This document shows, piece by piece, positions 8,974 to 18,480 of a stretch of DNA of 64,000 bases; positions within the stretch are counted from its first letter, which is position 1, and each line of letters begins with the position of its first letter. A model generated the notes under the pieces. That model did not search any database. It was not told the origin of the DNA and was given only the letters and a program-made list of their open reading frames with translations. This stretch comes from Streptomyces sp. NBC_01217 (lineage in GTDB: Bacteria > Actinomycetota > Actinomycetes > Streptomycetales > Streptomycetaceae). The translations under genes were made by a program, and so were the position numbers. The stretch covers positions 2,542,001-2,606,000 of the forward strand of contig NZ_CP108538.1 of NCBI RefSeq assembly GCF_035994185.1, in the 5' to 3' direction.

Positions 8974-9983
8974 CAGTTATCTCCCTGCGTGCGGAGGACT
9001 CGCCGGTAGACCGCGGCGAAGAGCATCAGGAGGACGAGGATCAGCACGCCCCAGGTGGAGGACTGCGCGAAGTCGCGCGGGCTGATCTCGAAGGAGAACT
9101 TGTACGCCTGGGTGACCAGGATCTGGGTGGCCTCACCCGGTCCGCCGCGGGTCAGCAGGAAGATCACCGGGAACATGTTGAACGTCCAGATGGTCGACAG
9201 CAGGATCACGGTGGTGGAGACCGGCCGGAGCCCGGGCAGCGTGATGTGGCGGAACCGCTGCCAGGCGGTGGCACCGTCCATCTCGGCGGCCTCGTACTGC
9301 TCGCTGGGGATGGACTGCAGACCGCCGAGCAGGGCGACCATCATGAAGGGCACGCCGAGCCACACATTGACGGCGATGACGGAGAACTTCGCCCAGGTGG
9401 GGTCGTTGAGCCACGGGATGCCGTCGATGCCGGAGCCGGAGAGGATCTTGTTGAGCAGCCCGCGGTCCTCGTTGTAGAGGAAGCGCCAGGCGAAGACGGA
9501 GACGAAGCCGGGGATGGCCCAGGGCAGGATCAGCGCCATCCGGTAGGCGGAGCGGCCGGCGATCCGCCGGTTGAGGATGTTGGCCAGGGCCATGCCGAGG
9601 ACGAACGTGATGCTCACGCAGGAGACTGTCCACACCAGGGTCCACCCGAGCGTGCCGAGGAACTGGTCACCCGTGAGCGCGTCGGCGTAGTTGTCCAGGC
9701 CGACGAACTTGTACGTCGCGGGCATGTGATTGACGCCGATGGACCGTTCGACGTTGCGCTCATTGGCGTCGGTCAGCGACAGATAGATGCCGCGGACCAG
9801 CGGGTAGCCGATGATCACGCCGATCACGGCGACGACCGGGGCGACCATGGTCCAGGCGTACCAGTGCGTCGACAGGGCCCGCCGGAGCCTGCTCGGTGGT
9901 GGGGTACCAGTACCGCGGCTCCGGCCGCGGGCGACATCGTCGCCCGCGGCCGTTGCCACCGACTGGCTGGTGTGGACAGCCAT
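8970..9983 (-). CDS. malF: Maltose/maltodextrin ABC transporter permease MalF
   Basis: 337-residue CUT1 permease, partner of MalG. The ATG was chosen over an upstream in-frame start because it follows an AAGGCAGG element and leaves a 22-nt gap to malE. A Ser/Thr/Arg-rich cytosolic tail of about 45 residues precedes the first membrane helix (WTMVAPVVAVIGVIIGYPL). The EAA loop is EQYEAAEMDGATAWQRFRHI, near residues 224-243, with the expected Gly. The large periplasmic loop of E. coli MalF is absent, as is usual in Gram-positives. Confidence 0.93.
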   Translation of the reverse strand: MAVHTSQSVATAAGDDVARGRSRGTGTPPPSRLRRALSTHWYAWTMVAPVVAVIGVIIGYPLVRGIYLSLTDANERNVERSIGVNHMPATYKFVGLDNYADALTGDQFLGTLGWTLVWTVSCVSITFVLGMALANILNRRIAGRSAYRMALILPWAIPGFVSVFAWRFLYNEDRGLLNKILSGSGIDGIPWLNDPTWAKFSVIAVNVWLGVPFMMVALLGGLQSIPSEQYEAAEMDGATAWQRFRHITLPGLRPVSTTVILLSTIWTFNMFPVIFLLTRGGPGEATQILVTQAYKFSFEISPRDFAQSSTWGVLILVLLMLFAAVYRRVLRTQGDNW

Positions 9984-10005
9984 CAGTCGGCCTGCCTTTC
10001 TCTGG

Positions 10006-11280
10006 CTACTTCCAGCCCTTGAGGAGCTTGCGGTAGGAGTCACCGGTGGTCTTGGCGGCCTTCTCCGGCGTGGTCTGGCCGGTCAGGACCTTGGTGTACT
10101 CGGTGACGAGCGGGGCGAAGAGGCTGCCGGTCTCCGGGATCCAGGGGCGCTCGACGGCGGTCTCGACGACCGGCTTGAAGAAGCCGACGATCTCGTTGTC
10201 GACGACGGCTTCCTCCGAGTAGGCGGAGGTACGGGTCGGCAGGAGGTTCAGCTCCTTGGTGACCTGGGCCTGGGTCTTCGTGGACGTCATGTAGTCGACG
10301 AAGGCGTAGGAGGCGTCGAGGTTCTTGGAGCCCGCGTAGACGGCCAGGTTGTGACCGCCCTGCGGGGCGCCCTGCGCGGCGGAGCCGGCCGGGACCGGGG
10401 CGACGCCCAGGTTGGCCTTGTCCTTGAACTCCGCGCCGGCGTAGGTGTCGGCGACGGCCCACGGGCCGTTGATGATCATGGCGACCTTGCCGTCCTTGAA
10501 GGACGACTGCATGTTCTCCCAGCCGTCCGTCGCGTCGGTCTTGGCCGCACCGGAGTCGACGAGGTCCTTGACGACCTTCATCGCCTTGACGCCCTCGGGG
10601 TTGTCGACGGTGACGGACTTGGTGGACGCGTCGACGAGGTCGCCGCCCTCGCCGTACAGGAAGGACAGGAACCAGTACGCGTCGTCGCCGCGCAGGTAGA
10701 GGCCGGTCTTGCCGGTCTTGTCCTTGATCTTCTTGGAGACCGTCTTCAGCTCGTCGACGGTCGTGGGGACCTCGACACCGGCCTCCTTGAAGATCTTCTT
10801 GTTGTAGAAGATGCCCATGGAGTCGATGACCTGCGGCACCGCGTACGTCTTGCCGTTGTACTTGGTGGAGGCGGCGGCCTGCTTGAGGAAGTCGTCCGCC
10901 TTCTGCAGGGCGGGGGTGCCGTCCAGCGGGGCCAGGTAGCCGAGGTCCGCGAACTCGGGGGTCCAGGCGACCTCGGAGCGGATCACGTCGGGAGCGCCGG
11001 AGCCGGACTGGGCAGCGTTCTTGAACTTGTTCTGCGCCTCGCCGAAGGGCACGTTGACGTACTTGACGTCGACCTTCGGGTGCTGCTTCTCGAAGTCTTC
11101 GGCAATCTTCTTGAAGACCTTGTCCTCGCTGCCCACGGTGGAGGTGTCCCACCACGTAACGGTCCCGGAGAGCTCGCCCGAGCTCTTGCTCGTGCCGTCG
11201 GACTTGCTGTCGCTGCCGCAGGCGGTCGCCGCAAGCGCCAGGGCCGCGACCAGGGCGGTGGCCGTTATGCCACGTCGCAT
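10006..11280 (-). CDS. malE: Maltose/maltodextrin-binding lipoprotein MalE
   Basis: 424-residue extracellular solute-binding protein, first gene of the malEFG unit. The signal peptide ends in a lipobox LAATAC, so Cys21 is the lipidated residue and the protein is anchored outside the membrane. Family 1 solute-binding features follow: GTVTWWDTS, PDVIRSEVAWTPEFADLGYLAPL and AVPQVIDSMGIFYNK. Strong ribosome-binding site GAAGGAG lies before the ATG. Ligand specificity for maltose rather than another alpha-glucoside is inferred from neighbouring glucosidase, amylases and MalR. Confidence 0.94.
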   Translation of the reverse strand: MRRGITATALVAALALAATACGSDSKSDGTSKSSGELSGTVTWWDTSTVGSEDKVFKKIAEDFEKQHPKVDVKYVNVPFGEAQNKFKNAAQSGSGAPDVIRSEVAWTPEFADLGYLAPLDGTPALQKADDFLKQAAASTKYNGKTYAVPQVIDSMGIFYNKKIFKEAGVEVPTTVDELKTVSKKIKDKTGKTGLYLRGDDAYWFLSFLYGEGGDLVDASTKSVTVDNPEGVKAMKVVKDLVDSGAAKTDATDGWENMQSSFKDGKVAMIINGPWAVADTYAGAEFKDKANLGVAPVPAGSAAQGAPQGGHNLAVYAGSKNLDASYAFVDYMTSTKTQAQVTKELNLLPTRTSAYSEEAVVDNEIVGFFKPVVETAVERPWIPETGSLFAPLVTEYTKVLTGQTTPEKAAKTTGDSYRKLLKGWK

Positions 11281-11359
11281 CTGAACTCCTTCAACTGCCG
11301 TACCGCTCCATCGCGGCGCCGGGTCGACGGTGAACGTAACAAGGATGAAAGAACACCGA

Positions 11360-11553
11360 AAGAGTTTGCGGAAGATTTCTGCAAGCTCCGGCGATCGTTA
11401 CATTCGCGTGTCCTCACGGTTGCCGTCAAGCCTCTTGACGCGAGCCGCCGATCCCTGTCAGCGGCAGGCCACAGCCTGCTTACCCGTAGTGCGACGATCC
11501 GACTGCGGTCCGCAATCCGGGCCCGCAAGACCTTGCAAGATGTTGCTGCAAGG
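11360..11553. promoter_or_regulatory. malE-malR divergent control region with MalR-type operators
   Basis: The 358-nt gap between divergent malE and malR holds two repeat clusters. One (11364-11384) reads TTGCGGAAGATTTCTGCAAG. The other (11525-11553) contains GCAAGACCTTGCAAGAT followed by GTTGCTGCAAGG. These resemble the repeats before both amylase genes. A TACAGT hexamer ends 9 nt before the malR ATG, so malR may be transcribed with almost no leader. Autorepression plus repression of malE is the natural reading. Confidence 0.65.
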
Positions 11554-11638
11554 CCGTCCCGGAGCACTCCATCGGTACGGTCGTCCGATTACTGCGGATG
11601 GTGGGCAATCCGACATACGCCCGGTACAGTCCACTTCC

Positions 11639-12703
11639 ATGACCGCACGGCTTGCCGATATCGCAATTCAGGCGGGGGTCAGCGAAGCGACGGTCAGCCG
11701 TGTACTGAACGGCAAGCCCGGTGTTGCAGCGGCCACCCGTGAATCCGTTCTCGCCGCGCTCGACGTCCTCGGCTACGAACGGCCCGTACGGCTGCGCAGG
11801 CGCAGCGCGGGGCTGGTCGGGCTGATCACGCCCGAGCTGGAGAACCCCATCTTTCCCGCGCTGGCCCAGGTCATCGGCCAGGCGCTGACCCGGCAGGGCT
11901 ACACCCCGGTGCTGGCGACCCAGACCCCCGGCGGCTCCACCGAGGACGAGCTGACCGAGATGCTGGTCGACCGCGGCGTCTCGGGCATCATCTTCGTCTC
12001 CGGGCTGCACGCCGACACCTCGGCCGATATGCAGCGCTACGAGCAACTGCGCGCCCAGGGCGTTCCGTTCGTCCTGGTCAATGGCTTCTCGCCCAAGGTG
12101 CAGGCACCGTTCATCTCGCCGGACGACCGGGCCGCGATGCGGCTCGCGGTGACGCACCTCGTGTCGCTGGGCCATCAGCGGATCGGCCTGGCCGTCGGGC
12201 CGAAGCGGTTCGTGCCGGTCCTGCGCAAGATCGAGGGCTTCCGTTCGATTGTGCAGGAGCAGTTGCACCTCGCCCCGGACGAGGTGGAGGAGCTGATCCA
12301 GCACTCGCTGTACACCCTGGAGGGCGGGCAGGCCGCCGCATCGGCGCTGATCGAGCGGGGGTGCACGGCGGTGGTGTGCGCGAGCGACATGATGGCGCTC
12401 GGTGCGATCCGGGCCGCGCGCCGGCTGTCGATGGAGGTGCCGCGCGATCTGTCGGTGGTCGGTTTCGACGACTCGCCGCTCATAGCGTTCACCGATCCGC
12501 CGCTGACCACGATCCGCCAGCCGGTCACGGCCATGGGCCAGGCCGCCGTGCGCACCCTCCTTGAGGAGATCGGCGGCACGCCCGCTCCGCACAGCGAGTT
12601 CGTCTTCATGCCCGAGCTGGTCGTTCGAGGTTCAACGGCCGCGGGCCCCGGGCCCTCACCGGCCTCCGCCGGAACGGTTCCAGGATCGCACGCCCGCTCC
12701 TAG
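11639..12703 (+). CDS. malR: MalR, LacI-family repressor of maltose genes
   Basis: 354-residue regulator divergent from malE. Residues 4-25 are the LacI helix-turn-helix (ADIAIQAGVSEATVSRVLNG), followed by the hinge and an effector-binding domain of the periplasmic-binding fold with the conserved VVGFDDSPLIAFTDPPLTTIRQP segment. It closely resembles the regulator at 5.1 kb, so the pair arose by duplication and may share operators. The C-terminus has an extra Pro/Ala-rich tail of about 25 residues. By homology to S. coelicolor MalR and S. lividans Reg1 it represses maltose and amylase genes and releases DNA with maltodextrin. Confidence 0.9.
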   Translation: MTARLADIAIQAGVSEATVSRVLNGKPGVAAATRESVLAALDVLGYERPVRLRRRSAGLVGLITPELENPIFPALAQVIGQALTRQGYTPVLATQTPGGSTEDELTEMLVDRGVSGIIFVSGLHADTSADMQRYEQLRAQGVPFVLVNGFSPKVQAPFISPDDRAAMRLAVTHLVSLGHQRIGLAVGPKRFVPVLRKIEGFRSIVQEQLHLAPDEVEELIQHSLYTLEGGQAAASALIERGCTAVVCASDMMALGAIRAARRLSMEVPRDLSVVGFDDSPLIAFTDPPLTTIRQPVTAMGQAAVRTLLEEIGGTPAPHSEFVFMPELVVRGSTAAGPGPSPASAGTVPGSHARS

Positions 12704-12790
12704 GATGCAGTCCCGGCAGGCAGATGTGCGGCACCAACCCGATCGGAGGATGATCGGGCAGGGGAAACATTTCTGGCAGACTCTGTGCCT

Positions 12791-13765
12791 ATGGGTGAAT
12801 TGAGCGTGACACCACAGGAAGGCCGGCCGCGGGCCACCCCGTCACCCATCGTGGACGAGGCGGCCCCCGCGGCGAACGCGGCGCAGGACGCCGGGCGGCG
12901 CGACAGCGGCCCGGCCCGGCTGCGTTCCCTGCGCTCCCGGCGTTCCCCCCGCAGGCCACGCGTCTGGTTCGAAATCCTTCTGGTCGCGGCCAGTTACTGG
13001 GTGTACTCGCTGGTGCGCAACGCCGTCCCGGAGCAGAAGGCCGAGGCGCTGCGCAACGCCGACTGGATCTGGTCGGTCGAGACCCATCTGGGCATCGCCG
13101 TGGAGCGGACGGTCAACCACGCGGTGAATTCCGTGACATGGCTGATCGTGTCGATGAACTACTACTACGCGACACTGCACTTCATCGTCACCGTCTGCGT
13201 CCTGGTGTGGCTGTTCCACCGTCACCCCGGCCGTTACTCGGCGGCCCGTCTGGCCCTGTTCGCGACCACGGCCGTGGCGCTGCTCGGCTACTACCTGTAT
13301 CCGCTCGCGCCGCCGCGCCTGATGAACGGCGGCCGCTTCATCGACACCGTCCTGGTCCATCAGACCTGGGGTTCGATGGCCTCGGGCAACTTCAAGAACA
13401 TGTCGAACCAGTACGCGGCGATGCCCTCGATGCACATCGGCTGGTCGCTCTGGTGCGGCCTGACCATCTTCGCGCTGGCCCACGCCCCCTGGGCGCGCAT
13501 CCTGGGCCTGCTCTATCCGGCGGTCACCCTGCTCGTGATCGTGTCGACCGCCAACCACTTCTGGCTGGACGCACTGGGCGGCATGACGTGTCTGGCCTTC
13601 GGCTACGCGGTCTCGTACGCGTGGTACGGCTCGCTGCCGCACCACCTCCCGAAGCGGGTGGCGCGGCCGAACAGGCCCGCCGCGGGCGCCCACCCCCACC
13701 TCACCCCCGATGCACCACCCGCCCCCCACACACCGGGCCCCGCACCGGCGTCTGCCCGGCGGTGA
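12791..13765 (+). CDS. PAP2-superfamily membrane phosphatase/phosphotransferase
   Basis: 324-residue integral membrane protein with a charged N-terminal tail of about 55 residues and about six transmembrane helices. The PAP2 signature appears as PSMHIGW (catalytic His in the SMH motif) and STANHFWLDALGG (second catalytic His and Asp). The spacing and the loop YPLAPPRLM resemble the AUR1/inositol-phosphoceramide-synthase-like branch, which acts on lipid phosphates at the outer membrane face. Substrate is unknown. An in-frame GTG two codons upstream is an alternative start; neither start has a clear ribosome-binding site. The Pro/Ala-rich C-terminus is probably disordered. Confidence 0.82.
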   Translation: MGELSVTPQEGRPRATPSPIVDEAAPAANAAQDAGRRDSGPARLRSLRSRRSPRRPRVWFEILLVAASYWVYSLVRNAVPEQKAEALRNADWIWSVETHLGIAVERTVNHAVNSVTWLIVSMNYYYATLHFIVTVCVLVWLFHRHPGRYSAARLALFATTAVALLGYYLYPLAPPRLMNGGRFIDTVLVHQTWGSMASGNFKNMSNQYAAMPSMHIGWSLWCGLTIFALAHAPWARILGLLYPAVTLLVIVSTANHFWLDALGGMTCLAFGYAVSYAWYGSLPHHLPKRVARPNRPAAGAHPHLTPDAPPAPHTPGPAPASARR

Positions 13766-13859
13766 CCGGCTCGGTGCCGTACACCCACGGCAGCCGGACC
13801 ACTTCCCGAGCGGGGTCCGGAGCTGAGCCCCGGAAAAGCCCCGCGCCGTAGCGGACCCC

Positions 13860-16850
13860 TCACGCCCCGTAGAACCGCTCCTCCACCACCGCCCGCGCCC
13901 GCCGGGTGATCCGCCGGTAGTCGTCCAGCATGTCCCCGACGTGCCCCGGCTCGTACCCCAAGTACCGCCCCACCGCGGTGAGTTCACGCGGCCCCGAGGG
14001 AAACGTGTCGCCCGGCCGGCCCCGTACCAGCATCACCGCGTTGCGGACCCGCGTCGCCAGCACCCATGCCTCGTCCAGGGTCTGCGCGTCCTCGGCCGGG
14101 ATCAGCTCCGCCGCGCACGCCGCGGCCAGCGCCTCGCGGGTGCGGGTCGTGCGCAGGCCCGGCTCCGCCCAGCCGTACTGCATCTGCATCAGCTGGACCG
14201 TCCACTCGACATCGCTCAGCCCGCCGCGCCCCAGTTTGGTGTGGAGCGTGGGGTCCGCGCCGCGCGGCAGCCGTTCGGACTCCATCCGGGCCTTCAGTCG
14301 GCGGATCTCGCGGACCGCGTCCTCCCCGAGGCCCTCCATCGGATAGCGCAGCCGGTCGATCAGCTCGATGAATTCGCGTCCGAGTTCCTCGTCGCCCGCC
14401 ATCGGCTCGGCGCGCAGCAGCGCCTGGCTCTCCCAGACCAGCGACCAGCGCCGGTAGTAGGCCTCGTACGAGCCCAGCGTACGCACCAGCGGACCGCTCT
14501 TGCCCTCCGGCCGAAGATCCGCGTCGATGATCAACGGCGGGTCGGCTGTGGGTAGTTGGAGCAGTCTCCGCATCTCGGAGACCACCTGGTTCGCGGCCCG
14601 GGCCGCCTCCTGCTCGTCGACGCCCTCGCGCGGCGAGTGGACGAACAGCACATCGGCGTCGGAGCCGTATCCGAGCTCGTGCCCGCCGAAACGGCCCATG
14701 CCGATGACCGCGAACCGGGTGGGGAGGGTGTCCCCCCACTGTTCGCGTACGGCGGCGCGCAGGGCGCCCGCGATCGTGACGGCGTTCAGATCGGTGACCG
14801 CGTTGCCGACCCGGTCGACGAGCGCCCCGTGGTCCTTCTCGGCGGGGCTCTCCTCCGTGCCGTACGAGCCGATGAGGTCCGCAGCCGTGGTCCGGAACAG
14901 TTCGCGCCTGCGCACCCCGCGCACCACGGCGACGGCGGATTCGGCATTCTCCGCGCGCCCCACCGCGGCCAGCACCTCCTGCTCCAGGTGCTCGCGCCTG
15001 CGCGGCTTCAGCCCCTGCGGGTCGCCGAGGATCGCCACCGCCTCGGGGGCCCGCAGCAGCAGGTCGGGGGCGAGCCGGCCCGCCGAGAGGACCCGGGCGA
15101 GGTTCTCCGCCGCCGCGCCCTCGTCGCGCAGCAGCCGCAGGTACCAGGGGGTCTTGCCGAGGGCGTCGGACACCTTGCGAAAGCCGAGCAGCCCGGCGTC
15201 CGGATCAGCGGAGTCCGCGAACCAGCCGAGCAGCACCGGCAGCAGGGTCCGCTGAATGGCGGCCTTGCGGGACACCCCGGACGACAGCGCCTCCAGGTGC
15301 CGGAGCGCGTCGGCCGGGTCCGCGTAGCCGAGCGCTTCGAGCCGGTGCTTGGCCGCCTTCGCGCTGAGCCGGGACTCGCCGGGCGCGAGCTGGGCGACGG
15401 CGTCCAGCAGCGGCCGGTAGAACAGCTTCTCGTGCAGCCGCCGCACCACGGACGCGTGCCGCTTCCACGCCTGGTTGAGCTCGGTGATCGGGTCGGTACG
15501 CATCCCGAGGGAGCGTCCGAGCCGCCGCAGGTCCGGTTCGTCCTCGGGGACCAGATGGGTGCGGCGCAGCCGGTAGAGCTGGATGCGGTGCTCCATGGCG
15601 CGCAGGAAGCGGTAGGCGTCGTCCAGCTGGGCGGCGTCCACCCGTCCCACGTAGCCGCCCGCGGCGAGCGCCCGCAGGGCCTCCAGGGTGGTGCCGCTGC
15701 GCAGGGTGGTGTCGCTGCGGCCGTGCACCAGCTGGAGCAGCTGTACGGCGAATTCGACGTCCCGCAGCCCGCCGGGGCCGAGCTTGATCTCGCGGTCGAC
15801 GCGGTCGGCGGGGATGTTGTCGACGACGCGGCGGCGCATCTTCTGTACGTCGGCGACGAAGTTCTCCCGGTCCGCCGCCTGCCATACGAGCGGGGACACG
15901 GCCTCGACGTACTCCGCGCCCAGTTCGGGGTCACCGGCCACCGGGCGGGCCTTGAGGAGCGCCTGGAACTCCCAGGTCTTGGCCCAGCGCTGGTAGTACG
16001 CGAGATGCGAGGTCAGCGTGCGGACGAGGGGCCCGTTGCGGCCCTCGGGGCGCAGGTTGGCGTCGACGGGCCAGATGGTGCCCTCGACGGTCGTGTCGGA
16101 GCAGATCCGCATCATGTGCGCGGCCAGCCGGGTGGCGGCCTGTACGGCCGAGCTCTCCTCGGCGCCGTCGACCGGTTCCGCGACGAAGATGACGTCGACG
16201 TCGGAGACGTAGTTCAGCTCGTGCCCGCCGCACTTGCCCATCGCGATGACGGCGAGCCGGCACCGGGCGGCGTCGGAGGGTGCGGCCGTACGGGCGATGG
16301 CGAGCGCCGCCCGCAGGGTCGCCGTGGCCAGATCGGCCAGCTCGGCGGCGGCCTCGGCGACGTCCGTCGTACCGCACACATCGCGGGCCGCTATGGCCAG
16401 CAGGCACCGGCGGTAGGCGACGCGCAGCGAGTCCTGGTCGTCGGCCCCGGCGAGCCCCTGCTCGAACTCGGCGACCCCGGGGTGCAGATCGGTGGCCTCG
16501 TAGGTGACGAGCGCGTGCCAGTCGTGGGGGTGGCGGGCGAGGTGGTCGCCGAGCGCCTCGGACGCGCCGAGCACCCCGAGCAGCCGGTCCCGCAGTGGTT
16601 TGGCGGTGACGAGGGTGTCCAGCAGGACCTGCCGCTCGTCCGGCGCCTCGGCCTCGACCAGCCGGACCACTCCGCGCAGCGCCAGATCGGGATCGGCGGT
16701 GGCCCCGAGCGCGTCGAGGAGCACCGGGTCGGTGCGCACGGACGACAGTTCGGGCAGGTCGAGAAGACGCTCGGCGGCGGATGGATCGGTGAAACCGTGC
16801 CGCAGCAGTCGGGTGAACGTACTGCTCCTGCGCCCCGGCACCGTCGCCAT
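13860..16850 (-). CDS. glnE: Glutamine synthetase adenylyltransferase/adenylyl-removing enzyme GlnE
   Basis: 996-residue bifunctional enzyme that adenylylates and deadenylylates glutamine synthetase I according to nitrogen status. Two nucleotidyltransferase domains are present: the N-terminal adenylyl-removing site with GKCGGHELNYVSDVDVIFV, and the C-terminal adenylyltransferase site with GMGRFGGHELGYGSDADVLF. Each retains the GG...D-x-D metal-binding motif. Helical GlnD-UR-UTase domains follow each. Length is normal for actinobacterial GlnE. It is convergent with the PAP2 gene and near a glnA2-type gene, as in other streptomycetes; that glutamine synthetase lacks an adenylylation Tyr, so the target must be elsewhere. 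Confidence 0.96.
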   Translation of the reverse strand: MATVPGRRSSTFTRLLRHGFTDPSAAERLLDLPELSSVRTDPVLLDALGATADPDLALRGVVRLVEAEAPDERQVLLDTLVTAKPLRDRLLGVLGASEALGDHLARHPHDWHALVTYEATDLHPGVAEFEQGLAGADDQDSLRVAYRRCLLAIAARDVCGTTDVAEAAAELADLATATLRAALAIARTAAPSDAARCRLAVIAMGKCGGHELNYVSDVDVIFVAEPVDGAEESSAVQAATRLAAHMMRICSDTTVEGTIWPVDANLRPEGRNGPLVRTLTSHLAYYQRWAKTWEFQALLKARPVAGDPELGAEYVEAVSPLVWQAADRENFVADVQKMRRRVVDNIPADRVDREIKLGPGGLRDVEFAVQLLQLVHGRSDTTLRSGTTLEALRALAAGGYVGRVDAAQLDDAYRFLRAMEHRIQLYRLRRTHLVPEDEPDLRRLGRSLGMRTDPITELNQAWKRHASVVRRLHEKLFYRPLLDAVAQLAPGESRLSAKAAKHRLEALGYADPADALRHLEALSSGVSRKAAIQRTLLPVLLGWFADSADPDAGLLGFRKVSDALGKTPWYLRLLRDEGAAAENLARVLSAGRLAPDLLLRAPEAVAILGDPQGLKPRRREHLEQEVLAAVGRAENAESAVAVVRGVRRRELFRTTAADLIGSYGTEESPAEKDHGALVDRVGNAVTDLNAVTIAGALRAAVREQWGDTLPTRFAVIGMGRFGGHELGYGSDADVLFVHSPREGVDEQEAARAANQVVSEMRRLLQLPTADPPLIIDADLRPEGKSGPLVRTLGSYEAYYRRWSLVWESQALLRAEPMAGDEELGREFIELIDRLRYPMEGLGEDAVREIRRLKARMESERLPRGADPTLHTKLGRGGLSDVEWTVQLMQMQYGWAEPGLRTTRTREALAAACAAELIPAEDAQTLDEAWVLATRVRNAVMLVRGRPGDTFPSGPRELTAVGRYLGYEPGHVGDMLDDYRRITRRARAVVEERFYGA

Positions 16851-16985
16851 TCCGTGCTCTCCTGCTCGCCGCCCACAACACCATCCAGCGTTCCGAGCCT
16901 AGCCCCGCACCGATGAATTCGTAGCGGGTGCGCGGTCCGCACTTCGCAGGCACGATCGCTTCAAGGACCCGACCGGGAGGCCCGC

Positions 16986-17498
16986 ATGTCCGGATTCGAA
17001 CCCTTCGCCGAGCTGGATACCCGCTACAGCGACGAGAGCGCGACGGCCCGCCCGTGGTCGGCGGCTGCGGACCTGCTGACCACGGCGGAGCTGTACTGGC
17101 TGAGCACGGTGCGCCCGGACGGCCGCCCGCACGTCACCCCGCTGATCGGGGTGTGGGCGGACGGCGCACTGCACTTCTGCACCGACGCGTCCGAACGCAA
17201 GGCCCTGAACCTGGCCACCAACCCGGAAGTGGTACTGACCACCGGCAACAACACCTTGTCCGAGGGTCTCGACGTGATGGTCGAGGGCCCGGCGGAGCGG
17301 GTGCGGGACGAGGACCGGCTGCGCAGGCTGGCCGCGGCCTGGGAGTCGAAGTACGGCCCCGACTGGCACTTCGACGTGCGTGACGGCGCGTTCCTGAACG
17401 GGGGCCGCACGGCGTTGGTGTTCGAGGTGCTGCCGCGCACGGTCTTCGGCTTCGGCAAGGGCGCCCCGTACAGCCAGACGCGGTGGCGGTTCAGCTGA
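16986..17498 (+). CDS. Pyridoxamine 5'-phosphate oxidase-like flavin/F420 family protein
   Basis: 170-residue split-barrel protein. LSTVRPDGRPHVTPLIGVWADGALHFCTDASERKALNLATNP is typical of PNPOx-like FMN- or F420-binding proteins. The C-terminal part TVFGFGKGAPYSQTRWRF matches the subgroup common in actinobacteria. The reaction is unknown; relatives reduce flavins, F420 substrates or bind haem. It is transcribed divergently from glnE, and its 3' end converges with the methyltransferase gene. Confidence 0.82.
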   Translation: MSGFEPFAELDTRYSDESATARPWSAAADLLTTAELYWLSTVRPDGRPHVTPLIGVWADGALHFCTDASERKALNLATNPEVVLTTGNNTLSEGLDVMVEGPAERVRDEDRLRRLAAAWESKYGPDWHFDVRDGAFLNGGRTALVFEVLPRTVFGFGKGAPYSQTRWRFS

Positions 17499-17524
17499 GC
17501 GGTGGGGAAGGGCGGTGGGACGGC

Positions 17525-18334
17525 TCAGTCCCCGGAGGAGTCCGGATCGTCCGGCCGGGTCGCGATGACGACGGTCGCGTACAGCTCGTCGGAGGTGACG
17601 ACGCGCGGGATCAGGCCGCTGCGGGCGACGGTCTCCTCGGCCCGGGCCGCCTGCCGCTCGCTCGTCTCGACGAGCAGGTGCCCGCCCGGCGCCAGCCAGC
17701 GCGGCGCCTCGGCGGTGACCCGCCGCAGGACGTCGAGGCCGTCCCTGCCCCCGTCGAGCGCGACGCGCGGCTCGTGGATGCGGGCTTCCGGGGGCAGCAG
17801 CTCGACGTCCTCGGTCGGTACGTACGGCACATTGGCGAGCAGGATCTCCACCCGGCCGCGCAGCGAGGCGGGCAGCGGTTCGAAGAGGTCGCCCTCGTAG
17901 ACCCGGCCCGCGTCGCCGACGTTGCGGCGGGCGCACCGTACGGCCGCGGGTTCGACATCGGCGGCGTGCAGTTCGATCCGGTCCAGCGTCGCGGCGAGCG
18001 CGGTGCCGAGGGCTCCCGTACCGCAGCAGAGGTCGACGACGACGGCCCCGGGCCCGGCGAGGGCGGCGGCCTGCCGGACCAGGAACTCGGTGCGGCGGCG
18101 GGGTACGAAGACGCCGGGGTCAACGGCGATCCGGAGACCGCTGAACTCGGCCCAGCCGAGGACGTGTTCCAGGGGGAGGCCGGTGGCCCGCCGTTCGACC
18201 ATGGCCGCGAGTCCGGCGGGGTCGGCGGCCGTGGAGACGATCAGCTCCGCCTCGTCCTCGGCGAATACGCAGCCGGCGGCGCGGAGTGTGGTGACGATGG
18301 AGGAAAGGGCGAGCGGTGAAACGGAAACCGACAT
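17525..18334 (-). CDS. PrmC/HemK-related N5-glutamine methyltransferase
   Basis: 269-residue class I SAM-dependent methyltransferase. SAM motif I is VVDLCCGTGALGTAL at about residues 102-116. The substrate motif that in PrmC is NPPY reads NVPYVPT, a known variant of the PrmC-related family, so the Asn and Tyr that grip the target Gln amide are kept. The N-terminal domain lacks close similarity to the release-factor-binding part of PrmC, so the substrate may not be RF1/RF2. The true prmC of Streptomyces normally sits beside prfA, so this is a paralogue. Start chosen at the ATG after a GAAAGGCT element. Confidence 0.82.
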   Translation of the reverse strand: MSVSVSPLALSSIVTTLRAAGCVFAEDEAELIVSTAADPAGLAAMVERRATGLPLEHVLGWAEFSGLRIAVDPGVFVPRRRTEFLVRQAAALAGPGAVVVDLCCGTGALGTALAATLDRIELHAADVEPAAVRCARRNVGDAGRVYEGDLFEPLPASLRGRVEILLANVPYVPTEDVELLPPEARIHEPRVALDGGRDGLDVLRRVTAEAPRWLAPGGHLLVETSERQAARAEETVARSGLIPRVVTSDELYATVVIATRPDDPDSSGD

Positions 18335-18378
18335 GAAGCGGAGCCTTTCGGAAAAGCCGATGGGCGCTCCGCGGTCGA

Positions 18379-18480
18379 TTATGTCGGGTCGACCACGCGA
18401 TCCTGAGGGGTGAGCACCCAGCCTGATACAGCGGTAATGGGTCTCACCTCCTTGGTCGGTCCCGGGTGGGGATGGGTCAC
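18379..18480 (-). CDS. Tiny ORF (33 aa) with strong ribosome-binding site
   Basis: GTG start 5 nt after GGAGGAGG, overlapping the stop of the preceding small ORF as GTGA. The product reads MTHPHPGPTKEVRPITAVSG then WVLTPQDRVVDPT, and matches no family I recognise. A second strong Shine-Dalgarno (AAGGAGGTGAG) lies inside it, and GGTGAG pairs with downstream CTCACC, so the region could instead be a folded leader for the methyltransferase gene 45 nt downstream. Coding status is uncertain. Confidence 0.3.
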   Translation of the reverse strand: MTHPHPGPTKEVRPITAVSGWVLTPQDRVVDPT

